Positions 55,256 through 63,365 of a DNA stretch of 64,000 nucleotides are shown here, one piece after another (position 1 is the first letter of the stretch; each line of letters opens with the position of its first letter). The notes beneath the pieces were generated by a model. It saw only the letters and a program-made list of their open reading frames with translations. It ran no database searches and was not told where the DNA came from. The DNA is from Sphingomonas sp. Ag1 (GTDB lineage: Bacteria; Pseudomonadota; Alphaproteobacteria; Sphingomonadales; Sphingomonadaceae): contig NZ_LAZX01000094.1 of the NCBI RefSeq assembly GCF_000980895.1, positions 806,001 through 870,000 on the forward strand. Reading direction: 5' to 3'. The position numbers and the translations under genes were made by a program.

Positions 55256-56626
55256 ATGGCGACCTCACTGACAGACGACCTGCTGTTGCAGGACTTGGTC
55301 GAGCAGCGGCTGGAAACGCCGTCCGTCGAATACAAGGCTTGGATGTCGCTTTCGGAGAATGAGGCCAAGGCGAAAGTTGCACGGCACCTCTGCGCCCTGG
55401 CGAACTCCGGGGGCGGGTACCTCGTGTTCGGCTTCGACGATGACGGCAAGCCGAGCGAGCCGCATCCTGCCGACCTTTCGGGCTATTCGCAGGATCTGCT
55501 CAATGGGATCGTTGGGAGCTACCTGCAGCCCGCGTTCCATGTCGCGGTGCACGCCGTCACGGCGGCGACTGGAAGGACCTATCCAGTCGTGCGCGTGCCC
55601 AGTCACGGCGCCCAGCCGGTCTGCGCCAAGCGCGACGGCCCGCAGGACGCGAAAGGCCGGACGGTCGGGATTCGTGCCGGCATGCATTACATCCGCGAGC
55701 AGGGCCCCAAGTCCATCGCCATTGACTCGCCCGAGCGCTGGCGGGATGTGCTTCACCGCTGCGTGTTGGCGGAGCGCGACGCGCTCCTTGGGTCAATCGG
55801 CAGGCTCTTCCAGCAACCACGCCGGGAGACACTGTCGTCGTCGCTCGCACCGTTCGTCGACGAAACATTGGTAGGATGGGCCAAGGTCGAGGCGCCGGAG
55901 TGGCCGGTCGACCCCGCGCAGAATCGGGTCGCTTTCGGTTTCAGGCTTAGCGCGCCGGATGGCAGTGCACCGAAGGCGCTGGACGTGGGCACTTTGCAGG
56001 AGCGGATCCGCTCAGCCTCAGCCCGAGCGGCGGACGAAGTCAACGATGGGCTTGCGGCGTATGGTTCTGGATGGCGGATGGACAGGCGTCCGACCGTCGC
56101 AGTGTTCGGGGAAGTTGAGGGCTACTTCTGCCGCGCGGCAGCCGTCGACGCCAGCGATCTGCCATCGATCTGGCAGGTGACCGCCGAGGGCATGGGCGCG
56201 GACGTTACGATCCTGCCCGAGGACTCCGCCTACCTCCGCCAGTCCGTCGAGGGGCGCGGGTCGCGGCGCTGGCCCGCGGGCGCCAAGCTGTCGCCACGCT
56301 TCCAGATTCAGGGTGTGGCGCAACGGGTGGCGTTCGTCCGGAACCTCGCCGCGTCCTACCCCGACGCCACGGACTGCGAGTTACTGATAGACTATTCCGG
56401 CCTGGAGGGCCGCAACGTGGAGGAGCCTGCGGCGGGCCGTTATTTCAGCCGGAGCTACGTCGCGGCGGTGCCTGCCAGACGCTTCGCGACGACTCTCCCG
56501 GTAGAGGCGTTGGTGGCTGACCCCGACAGCGCCACCGCTGCCCTGCTGGGGCCCATGTTCCGCCTTTTCGACGGGTGGGATATCAATCCGGATTATGTTC
56601 GCTCCGAGCTGGCTAGAGACCGCTGA
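55256..56626 (+). CDS. AlbA_2/Schlafen-domain protein
   Basis: The 456-residue protein has an N-terminal AlbA_2 (Schlafen-type) domain: VEYKAWMSLSENEAKAKVAR, then HLCALANSGGGYLVFGFDDDGK and TYPVVRVPS, with IREQGPKS closing the domain near residue 155. The remaining 300 residues are not recognised. AlbA_2 domains occur in RNA/DNA-binding or nuclease proteins of transcription and defence. Its place directly after the CHAT protease gene suggests that the pair works together, perhaps as sensor or protease target. Confidence 0.78.
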   Translation: MATSLTDDLLLQDLVEQRLETPSVEYKAWMSLSENEAKAKVARHLCALANSGGGYLVFGFDDDGKPSEPHPADLSGYSQDLLNGIVGSYLQPAFHVAVHAVTAATGRTYPVVRVPSHGAQPVCAKRDGPQDAKGRTVGIRAGMHYIREQGPKSIAIDSPERWRDVLHRCVLAERDALLGSIGRLFQQPRRETLSSSLAPFVDETLVGWAKVEAPEWPVDPAQNRVAFGFRLSAPDGSAPKALDVGTLQERIRSASARAADEVNDGLAAYGSGWRMDRRPTVAVFGEVEGYFCRAAAVDASDLPSIWQVTAEGMGADVTILPEDSAYLRQSVEGRGSRRWPAGAKLSPRFQIQGVAQRVAFVRNLAASYPDATDCELLIDYSGLEGRNVEEPAAGRYFSRSYVAAVPARRFATTLPVEALVADPDSATAALLGPMFRLFDGWDINPDYVRSELARDR

Positions 56627-57367
56627 CTTCGGGATTCAGCCGTGCGGCGGGGGGCGCTCGATCACCAAGAAGGTTGCCCAGCATCGCAGCTTGCGACAGG
56701 CGTTGTGCAGTTCGGTTTAAGCCGCTCAATTGCCTCCTTTCGCCGCTTCTAAGCCTAAAACTGCCAGCAGCTACCCGCCAAGGCTTGCCCATTCGCAGGT
56801 ACGGCACCGGCGGACGCCTGAAGGTCCGCTCCTGCTACAAGCTGTCGTTCAATGCCCCCCTAGGAGCGGCTGCAAGGTTCCATAATAATCAGTCGTTCCC
56901 GCTACCGCTCAAGCAGATGAACGAACGGCAGGTTTCGGGATCACTCCAGATGAGGCTGTACGGCCGATATGCGGGCGCTTTGTTGAAGGGCAGATACTGC
57001 TCAACCAGCCCTGCCGGTTTGGGGCCAACAGCAGACTGGCCGGTGATGGGGAGCAGGCGTCGAAAGCCGACTTTCAACCGACACCAGGTGTCGACCAGCA
57101 ATTGGATCGGCGGCACAACAAAAACCGGCTCTCCAAGCTTTCGGGCACTGCCGTGCTCCTGTATGTCCGTAAAACATCTGTGTTGGAACAGATACCTAGC
57201 AGCTTTAAGCAGGGATTGCCTCGCCGGCACTTGCGTGTTCAACCTTCGCAAAAAGGCCATCGAAGCTCATGTGGGGAGTGCAACGTGATGCTTCTGCCTG
57301 TCACCAAAGCGCAGTAACCTTAGGTTCAGTTCGACACTCTAGGCTCCTGCCGCTGAAAGGTGTGCGC
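56627..57367. other. 741-base region without a convincing gene
   Basis: Frames of up to about 200 codons exist on both strands, but none has protein-like composition, a ribosome site or a known motif. The sequence resembles the decayed intergenic DNA seen elsewhere in sphingomonads. The promoter of the following secreted-protein gene is at its end. Confidence 0.5.
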
Positions 57368-57724
57368 ATGCGAGGATCTTTATTCGTTTTGGCGGGCGCG
57401 GGGATTATTGCCCCCGCCGGGTCTGCCGGGGCACAGGACTTGAACACGCTCGATCGGCACCTAGAACAGCAAAGTTGGCAGCGCCTTCAAGATCATCAGA
57501 ACCGCTCACGCAGGATGCCGCCGCGCAAGGCCGCGGTGCCGCGGCAAACAAACAAACTGCAGGCGTGCAGTGAGGCTCATGTTCCGGACGCCGCCTACAG
57601 ACAAATAGAGGCCGAATATCGCCGGAAAGTGAAAGTGGAGGGAAGGCGCCAAGCGGATCAGTGGTCTCAGTCCCAAGCTGACATTTGGTACAAGCGCCTG
57701 AAGCAGCAAGGGGTCTGCCGCTAG
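57368..57724 (+). CDS. small exported hypothetical protein
   Basis: The 118-residue protein has a signal peptide (MRGSLFVLAGAGIIAPAGS, cleavage near GAQD) and a basic, Gln-rich helical mature part with two cysteines (ACSEAH and the final GVCR) that could form a disulfide. No family recognised. The start ATG at 57368 is chosen because it places the signal peptide at the N-terminus; the frame is open 33 codons further upstream. Confidence 0.6.
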   Translation: MRGSLFVLAGAGIIAPAGSAGAQDLNTLDRHLEQQSWQRLQDHQNRSRRMPPRKAAVPRQTNKLQACSEAHVPDAAYRQIEAEYRRKVKVEGRRQADQWSQSQADIWYKRLKQQGVCR

Positions 57725-57819
57725 AGTAGCAGCGCTAACCCTAGGCTCCTTCTACCCCCAGCCCAGCCTCATCCAGCGGGGGTTTAATTTTTCAGATCGG
57801 CTAGCTTAGAGGACGTATT

Positions 57820-58653
57820 GTGGTTCAGTTGCCCTCCCCTGCCGTCGTGTGCCTCTCTTCCGCACTCGCGGTGCTTCTTGCGGGATGCAGCGGAGTTGGC
57901 CCTTCCTCCGGACCTACCGGACTGAACCAGTCGACGCAGACTAGCACGGCGCCCTTTGTGAATAGCGACACCCTTCAGGGACGTTGGATAATCACAGCGT
58001 TTGACGGAAGGCCACCGCAGAAAACCGGCAACGAGCCGCGCAGCCCATCGATCAGTTTTCTAGGGACGACTTATAGCGCGAACAGTGGATGCAACGCGCT
58101 GAGCGGTGTGGGCGCTCTGCGGGGTACGCGTTTCTATACCATGCCAGGCCCGCAAACCGAGATTGGATGCAAGGGTGAGCTTCTCAAGCAGGAAGCGCTT
58201 CTGGAGGCGTTATCGCGTGCAGCACCGGAAATCGTGATGAACGATCCGGGCGAAATGATGATGACCGGCGGGGGTCACGAGATCAGGCTGAAGCGCGATG
58301 CTGGAGCGGCCAATGCAGCGGCCACCTCTGTGTCCGCGCTTATCCTGGCGGGCAAACGGTTTGAGATCCAGTCGGTGGACGGCACGTATTTGGGGTCGGC
58401 CGGCTCACGCGTAAGACCATCCTTGTCATTTACCCCAACAGACTGGCGTGCTCGATCTGTCTGCACAACGGTGACAGGTACATGGAAGCTGCAGGAGGCG
58501 ACCCTGCTGACGAGCAATGTTGCAGTTGCAAACCGTAGTTGTGAAGTGGGCGCCGAGACGATCGGCCAGGCCTTGCGAGAGGTGTTCGGCTCTAATCCGA
58601 CGCTCGCAACAGGTCCGAACGGCGAAATCGTTCTGGCGGGTGAAGGCCGCTAG
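57820..58653 (+). CDS. lipoprotein with META (HslJ-like) domain
   Basis: The 277-residue lipoprotein has a lipobox VLLAGC at residues about 18-23. The META domain follows (LQGRWIITAFDGRPP, SPSISFLGTTYSANSGCNALSG, CKGELLKQEALLEALSRA). A second, weaker META-like copy is in the C-terminal half (FEIQSVDGTYLGSAGSRVRPSLSF). META-domain proteins are envelope stress proteins such as HslJ. The start is a GTG at 57820 after AGAGGA. Confidence 0.82.
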   Translation: MVQLPSPAVVCLSSALAVLLAGCSGVGPSSGPTGLNQSTQTSTAPFVNSDTLQGRWIITAFDGRPPQKTGNEPRSPSISFLGTTYSANSGCNALSGVGALRGTRFYTMPGPQTEIGCKGELLKQEALLEALSRAAPEIVMNDPGEMMMTGGGHEIRLKRDAGAANAAATSVSALILAGKRFEIQSVDGTYLGSAGSRVRPSLSFTPTDWRARSVCTTVTGTWKLQEATLLTSNVAVANRSCEVGAETIGQALREVFGSNPTLATGPNGEIVLAGEGR

Positions 58654-58786
58654 ATTAGCGCCATTCGCGTCGACGACGAACGGGGAGGCTGAACACGATA
58701 GCGCGTTAGAAGCTGAAGCTCGGCGTCGACGATCCTGCAAGCCGCCGTGCGTTGGCACAGAGAGAACGACCTAAAGGACCGCCTCC

Positions 58787-59332
58787 ATGCCGCACGAGCA
58801 ACTAATTTCCCTGTCTTCGGTCTTGCTACTGACCGCGCCTGTAGCTGGCGTCGCACAGGATGAACGATCGATGACCCCTGATCCCGCTAAGCAAACACCC
58901 TCACAAATCATCGCCCAGGCCGAGAACGTCCATCCAGCCACGCTTTATATTCTATCCGCCAAACTGATGAGAGAAGGCCGCATGGATGATGCCGTGCGCT
59001 GGTTCTATATCGGCCAGCTGCGCTACCGCTTTCATCTTGCGACCAAGCCGGCGACCATGGTCAACGATCAGCCGCTTTTCTTCGCCCTGAGCGAATCCGT
59101 CGGCCGGCCGATCAATGAATATGCGTTCGGCGATGTGGATGCGGCCGTCGCCGAGATCGATGCCGCGCTGGCCTGGGATGCGGCGCATCCCAACGCTTTC
59201 ACCTCAAAGCAGCGATATTCCAAGGAACTCGCAGACGTGCGCTCGGGATTGCAACGGCTGCGCGATGACATGTTGGCCCGCAAGCAGGAGATCCGCGAGA
59301 CAAGGACGCGCAATGGCCTTCCCAATAGATGA
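58787..59332 (+). CDS. exported hypothetical protein
   Basis: The 181-residue protein has a signal peptide (MPHEQLISLSSVLLLTAPVA, cleavage near VAQDE). The mature protein has ENVHPATLYILSAKLMREGR followed by MDDAVRWFYIGQLRYR, a TPR-like helical pair, and ends in a charged helix. No firm family. It overlaps the next gene by 20 bases, and the following gene overlaps again, so 58787-60220 is one operon. Confidence 0.72.
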   Translation: MPHEQLISLSSVLLLTAPVAGVAQDERSMTPDPAKQTPSQIIAQAENVHPATLYILSAKLMREGRMDDAVRWFYIGQLRYRFHLATKPATMVNDQPLFFALSESVGRPINEYAFGDVDAAVAEIDAALAWDAAHPNAFTSKQRYSKELADVRSGLQRLRDDMLARKQEIRETRTRNGLPNR

Positions 59333-59843
59333 TCTCCCGCCCTCCAGACTCCCAGCGATCTGCTCGTGGAGCGCCATTCCCGCACTGCTCTTACTCGCCT
59401 CCGCTGATCCCAGTGTTGCGGCTTGGTTGCAGGAGAGTGCGCCGCGCTGCATCTATGCGGCCCGACCCGAAGCGGCCGTGACAATCGCTGGCAAGCTGAC
59501 CGTCCAGACCTTTGCCGGGCCACCGAATTACGAAAGCATCGCCCAAGGTGATGCGGAGGAGCAAGCCTTTATCCTGGAACTGCCGCGCCGCATCTGCCTC
59601 GAGGATGGCGAATTTGCGGATGGCAGTGAGCGCTTCGACCGGGTCCACGTCTACGCCGTTGAGCCCGACCTGATACAAACCCTTCAGCGCGCGGTCGGAC
59701 ATGAGGTCACCGTGATGGGAAGAGCGGTGGGTGCTCACACGGGCCATCATCGCGCGCCTATGGTCCTGTTCGCGGGTGCAGTTGAGGTGCGCGAGAACCG
59801 CAGCAAGGGCGCGGAGAATAGGCCGGTGAGGAAACCAGAATGA
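59313..59843 (+). CDS. exported DUF4431-like protein
   Basis: The 176-residue protein has a signal-anchor (AICSWSAIPALLLLASADPS) and then ESAPRCIYAARPEAAVTIAGKLTVQTFAGPPNYESIAQGDAEEQAFILELPRRICLEDG read as separate blocks: a Cys, a beta-strand with GKL, a GPPNYESI turn and a PRRICL end. This is the DUF4431 pattern, small secreted proteins of unknown function. The ATG at 59313 lies 20 bases inside the upstream gene; the end overlaps the following ATG (ATGA). Confidence 0.7.
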   Translation: MAFPIDDLPPSRLPAICSWSAIPALLLLASADPSVAAWLQESAPRCIYAARPEAAVTIAGKLTVQTFAGPPNYESIAQGDAEEQAFILELPRRICLEDGEFADGSERFDRVHVYAVEPDLIQTLQRAVGHEVTVMGRAVGAHTGHHRAPMVLFAGAVEVRENRSKGAENRPVRKPE

Positions 59844-60220
59844 TTGCGCCCATCGTCGTCCTGCTCGCGCTTGTGGCGGCGCAGTCCGCGCCCGCGCCGC
59901 TGGTTGCGAATGACGGCAAAGCGGCCGCGTCCCGCCTTCATATCGGCGACACCGGTATTCGGTGCGTGCGCCTTCCATGCCCCAGCCGCGCGCTATTTGA
60001 ACCGCAGTCGCCGGATAGCCATGCAACACGTGAGCGCATGCTTTATGTCGACCTGGATGGCAGCAAGCCGCCGCCGCCCATGCTTGGTAATCCGGCTGAT
60101 CTCACCGCTATCAGGCAGAGCTGGGAAGAACGGCAATGCCTCGCCATTGATGGACGACTGATCCCTGGCGAGGACGATCACCCAGTGCTGCGCGTCGACC
60201 GCGTCGTGGGGTCATGCTGA
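59840..60220 (+). CDS. small exported cysteine-containing hypothetical protein
   Basis: The 126-residue protein has a short signal peptide (IAPIVVLLALVAAQSAPA). It then has SRLHIGDTGIRCVRLPCPSR, with a CVRxPCP motif often seen in small secreted proteins, and ends RQCLAIDGRLIPGEDD and VGSC. Four cysteines could form two disulfides. Function unknown. It is the last gene of the overlapped operon. Confidence 0.68.
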   Translation: MIAPIVVLLALVAAQSAPAPLVANDGKAAASRLHIGDTGIRCVRLPCPSRALFEPQSPDSHATRERMLYVDLDGSKPPPPMLGNPADLTAIRQSWEERQCLAIDGRLIPGEDDHPVLRVDRVVGSC

Positions 60221-60378
60221 CGGCAATAAACGGCGTTCAGCGATAGCGCAGTCTGAACGCACGGGAGTTGCGAACCAAACAAGACGGTCGCGCTTTGGAC
60301 GTATATAGAACATTTTCGTCAAACGCTCCGTGTGCAGAGTAGTAAGTTGCGGCAGTCTGTTAAGGAGAGGAAGATCGA

Positions 60379-61098
60379 ATGCGAGTTTGTATCCTTGCCC
60401 TTTGTGCTGCGTTCTTATCCGCTCCCGTTTCGTCACAGGAATGGGTCAACGTCGATATCTGGGGCAACGGAATACTGAGCCAAACGGCACTCCGTCATGC
60501 GGAGGAAGCAACGAGACAGCGAGGTCGTGATTCGGGTGACAGTGCCAGGGCATCGGCTCAACACAGGATGCGCACTGCTGATAGGCTCTCCTTCCAGCGC
60601 TCGGCGGATCTGACCGGCCAGATTGAAGAAGGTGTCGCAACGCGGCTGCCGCAGTTGGTGTCGCTGCGCTTCCGCATGAATGACCCGTCCCGCTTCGTGA
60701 AGACTGCCGGGACCCGCAGTATTTATCGGCGAGAGCTGGAAGCGCGAAGACTGCCGGAGAATTCCGTCAGCGGCGCGACCGCGCTTTTCCTTGCGATCGG
60801 CTGGGAGCTGGCAAACGGGCAACGACTATCGCCCGCGCAGAATGCGGCCATCTTCCGTCAGACGACGAGCGGTCTGCAGTCATCCCCGCTCCTTCGTCAG
60901 AGTCATGCCCGGCGTCAGCAGGAATCAGAGATGCGGTTGATCATCGCGGCGCTCTGGCTTGAAGAGGCGCGCGCGCGTGCTTCGTCCGCGAGGCTCACCA
61001 AGGAACTATCTGATGCCGTGTGGCGAGACATGAAGACGATCACGAGCAACGACATGCGGGCCTATGATGTCACCGCAAAGGGCTTCACCGAACGATAA
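60379..61098 (+). CDS. exported hypothetical protein
   Basis: The 239-residue protein has a signal peptide (MRVCILALCAAFLSAPVSSQ). The mature part is helical, with SGATALFLAIGWELANGQRL and IIAALWLEEARARASS; this resembles the group of secreted proteins annotated as DUF6683, though only loosely. An AGGAGAGG site precedes the ATG. A direct link to the neighbouring operon is not visible. Confidence 0.65.
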   Translation: MRVCILALCAAFLSAPVSSQEWVNVDIWGNGILSQTALRHAEEATRQRGRDSGDSARASAQHRMRTADRLSFQRSADLTGQIEEGVATRLPQLVSLRFRMNDPSRFVKTAGTRSIYRRELEARRLPENSVSGATALFLAIGWELANGQRLSPAQNAAIFRQTTSGLQSSPLLRQSHARRQQESEMRLIIAALWLEEARARASSARLTKELSDAVWRDMKTITSNDMRAYDVTAKGFTER

Positions 61099-61163
61099 CG
61101 GGAGAAACCTTCCAGCCCAGCATTAGAGCGGCCCATCTTCAGCTTAGATGGGCCGCCCCGGCG

Positions 61164-61799
61164 TTAAATTTCGGTGCGTTCTGCGAGGATGAGGGCATCT
61201 TCGATGTCGACACCGAGATATCGCACGGTGTTCTCGATTTTTGTGTGCCCCAGCAAGATTTGAATTGCGCGAAGGTCGCCGGTTGCCTTGTAGATCATCG
61301 ACGCCTTTGTGCGCCTAAGCGAATGCGTGCCGTATTCGGTGCGACGCAGGCCGATGGCATCAACCCATTCGTCCACGAGCCGGGCATATTGTCGCGTGCT
61401 GAGGTGGCCCGCACGGTCGATACGGCTTGGGAAGGCGTAGTCTTGAGCGTTGCCACCCCGACATTCGAGCCACGCCAGCAGGCTCGTTCTTACATCGGCA
61501 GTGAGCTCGAACTGCACAGGCCTTCCTGTCTTCTGCTGGATGACGATCGATCTGGTCCGGATATCGGCTCCGGACACAAGATCACCGATCTTGATCTTCA
61601 CTAGGTCGCAGCCTCGCAGCTTGCTGTCGATTGCAAGATCGAAGAGCGCCCGGTCGCGAACACGGCGTTCTCGATCCAGGAAGAAGCGAACGGCCCAGAT
61701 CTGCTTCTGCGTTAGCGGTCGCTTTGCCCCGATCTTCTTGCCCGAATTCCATGCCGGCCGGTTCTGCACAGCAGGATCATAATGTGAGTTTCCCATCAT
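61164..61799 (-). CDS. short tyrosine recombinase (catalytic domain)
   Basis: The 211-residue protein is a tyrosine recombinase with little before the catalytic domain. It has Arg in SKLRGCDLVKIKIGDL, Lys in VIQQKTGRPVQFEL, HSLRRTKASMIYKATGDLRA and LGHTKIENTVRYLG with the His and Tyr. No core-binding SAM-like domain precedes it, and such short forms resemble FimB/FimE-type invertases. The ATG at 61799 or 61796 starts it. No obvious inverted repeats were seen next to it. Confidence 0.85.
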   Translation of the reverse strand: MMGNSHYDPAVQNRPAWNSGKKIGAKRPLTQKQIWAVRFFLDRERRVRDRALFDLAIDSKLRGCDLVKIKIGDLVSGADIRTRSIVIQQKTGRPVQFELTADVRTSLLAWLECRGGNAQDYAFPSRIDRAGHLSTRQYARLVDEWVDAIGLRRTEYGTHSLRRTKASMIYKATGDLRAIQILLGHTKIENTVRYLGVDIEDALILAERTEI

Positions 61800-62095
61800 T
61801 CCTCTCCAAGGCCGTCATTGGCCGCGGATCGAGGTTGGTGGCCCCGCGTGTTTTCGAAGCGGCGGCGCTGCCTTTTCCAGGAGCGGTCATCTGTTCGCGG
61901 GTACCACCGCGATCAACGCGTGAAAGGCAACTACACCACTTCCGTAAAAGCGTGACTGCGGCCGGGGAAGCCTCCACGATGTAAACGGTTGACGGTGGAT
62001 GGGATTGGTCCGATCAGCTTTGCATTTGCTGTGTTACCGATTGGCTAGCGTTGGACGGTCCGCTGAGGGGTATCCCTCTGCAACGGAGCGACATC
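61800..62095. other. 296-base gap, no clear feature
   Basis: This is the upstream region of both the recombinase (minus) and the small ADW-repeat gene (plus). It contains only short frames. No tRNA or attachment-type repeat was seen. Confidence 0.4.
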
Positions 62096-62392
62096 ATGCC
62101 CGGCATCGGCCGATACGCCCGGGATCTGCGCGACAATTTCACCATCACCCAGGGCCGGAGCCGCATCCGTTTCGCCGACAACGTCAATGCCACTTGCGCC
62201 GACTGGGCCGACTGGGCCGACTGGGCCGACTGGGCCGACGGCATCCCGACGAACGTCTGGGTGGATCGCAACCCGCGCACCGGACTGCCTGAGCGCCAGC
62301 TGCGCGGTGGCCGTGTTCGGGTCGCCGGCCTCACACGCGTTGAGGATCTCGCATGTGCCTCACTCGTGCGGCGTAACCGTCTGGCCGCCTGA
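62096..62392 (+). CDS. small hypothetical protein with ADW repeats
   Basis: The 98-residue frame starts MPGIGRYARDLRDNFTITQG after GGAG, contains ADWADWADWADWADG and ends at a stop 26 bases before a good terminator. The repeat comes from a 9-base tandem unit. Start, ribosome site and terminator support a real gene, but no family is recognised. Confidence 0.45.
   Translation: MPGIGRYARDLRDNFTITQGRSRIRFADNVNATCADWADWADWADWADGIPTNVWVDRNPRTGLPERQLRGGRVRVAGLTRVEDLACASLVRRNRLAA
62200..62240. repeat. 9-bp tandem repeat (GACTGGGCC)n, about 4.5 copies
   Basis: The unit GACTGGGCC occurs four times in a row with a partial fifth. It keeps frame in the small gene and encodes Ala-Asp-Trp. Slippage would add or remove whole ADW units. 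Confidence 0.9.
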
Positions 62393-62417
62393 GACCATCC
62401 ACGCTAACCAGAATAGG

Positions 62418-62450
62418 CCCGCCCGGCGATGCGCCGAGGCGGGTTTTCTT
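62418..62450 (+). terminator. rho-independent terminator
   Basis: CCCGCC-CGGC (62418-62427) pairs with GCCG-A-GGCGGG (62433-62443) with one bulged A, followed by TTTTCTT. It lies 26 bases after the stop of the ADW-repeat gene. Confidence 0.85.
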
Positions 62451-62481
62451 ATGCCGTTCGGTAAAGAATGCCCGCCACTCG

Positions 62482-62537
62482 TGAGGAATAGAATGGCTTC
62501 CATTCCTCGTATAGTGCCGCGATGCATGAGGAATAGA
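62482..62537. promoter_or_regulatory. repeated TGAGGAATAGA and hairpin before the Fic remnant
   Basis: TGAGGAATAGA is found at 62482-62492 and 62527-62537. Between them GAATGG-CTT-CCATTC (62491-62505) forms a small hairpin. The last copy ends 11 bases before the Fic ATG, so this could be an operator for self-regulation of the original Fic gene. Confidence 0.4.
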
Positions 62538-62548
62538 GAGGTTATCCG

Positions 62549-62959
62549 ATGACGCAGTGGATCTGGGAACAGCCGGGATGGCCCAGCCTAAACTATAACG
62601 TTCCCGCGCTCCGCGGGCTTGAGGACCGTTATCTTCATCTCAGCGGCGTCGCCGTCGGAACGATCCATCATCTTCCCGAAGATCGCAAGACAGCGATTAA
62701 AATCGACCTCTTCGAGGAAGAGGCGATCGACACCTCACTGATCGAGGACGAAATTCTCGATCGCGAAAGCGTCCAATCGTCGCTACGTCGCAGTCTCGGC
62801 CTATCAGCTCCTTTCCGGCAACGCGAACGTGAGAACGGCGTCGCCGAGCTGATGACCGCTGTTGCTAGCTCGTTCAGCACCGACCTCACCACCGAAATAC
62901 TGTGCGCCTGGCATCGTCTGGTCTGGCTGCGGTCGGTGCCGAACCGAAGACGGTCATGA
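62549..62959 (+). pseudogene. Fic-family protein, N-terminal (DUF4172) fragment
   Basis: The frame encodes WIWEQPGWPSLNYNVPALRG, then SLIEDEILDRESVQSSLRRSLGL and LMTAVASSFSTDL, ending ILCAWHRLVW. This is the DUF4172 N-terminal domain of Fic proteins, with the autoinhibitory-type helix region, but the catalytic HPFxxGNGR part is missing. The similarity stops at about 62925, where transposase sequence begins. It is a broken gene, truncated by insertion or deletion. Confidence 0.75.
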
Positions 62960-63030
62960 TCGACGCAACCTATCTCAAGGCGCACCGCACGGCTTCAAGC
63001 CTGGGGGTACACGGCCGCCGATTATGGTAG
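62923..63030 (+). mobile_element. fragment of an IS5-family transposase
   Basis: A frame reads VGAEPKTVMIDATYLKAHRT followed by ASSLG, which is the conserved first-Asp (MIDATYLKAHR) segment of IS5-family transposases. Only about 30 codons remain before the similarity is lost and a TAG follows. It joins directly to the truncated Fic gene, so a deletion after IS insertion is likely. No terminal repeats were found. Confidence 0.7.
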
Positions 63031-63365
63031 GGGTGAACGATCGAGCTGACCCGCCGGATCGACCGCTTTGTCTCAATGGCCGTCGTTCTCGAGGCGATCT
63101 CGACCGCACGAGCAAACGGCAGTTTTCGGCTCGTACGGACGCCGTCTGAAACGTCCAATCATAGGCGCGTAGCGGAAGGTGCCATAGCCCAAGCGTTTCC
63201 CACTAATGGCCGCGCCTCGAAGGCGTCTCATGCCGATGACTTACGACTTCTGACGAGACGCCGAGGGTCTGGCGCCCACTCGGCAGCAATGCTGCGCTGC
63301 CGCCAATACGGGTGGGATTGCAACCCTTTCATTAAAATTATCGCTTGGCCGCCCAGCTCGCAACG
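63031..63365. other. 335-base region after the IS fragment, no gene
   Basis: No frame here looks like a protein on either strand and no repeats stand out. It separates the Fic/IS remnant from the convergent AAA+ gene. Confidence 0.45.

Noticed and set aside
56674..57288. 204-codon plus-strand frame and opposite 123-codon frame
   Set aside because: No ribosome site, unprotein-like composition and no motif; treated as noncoding.
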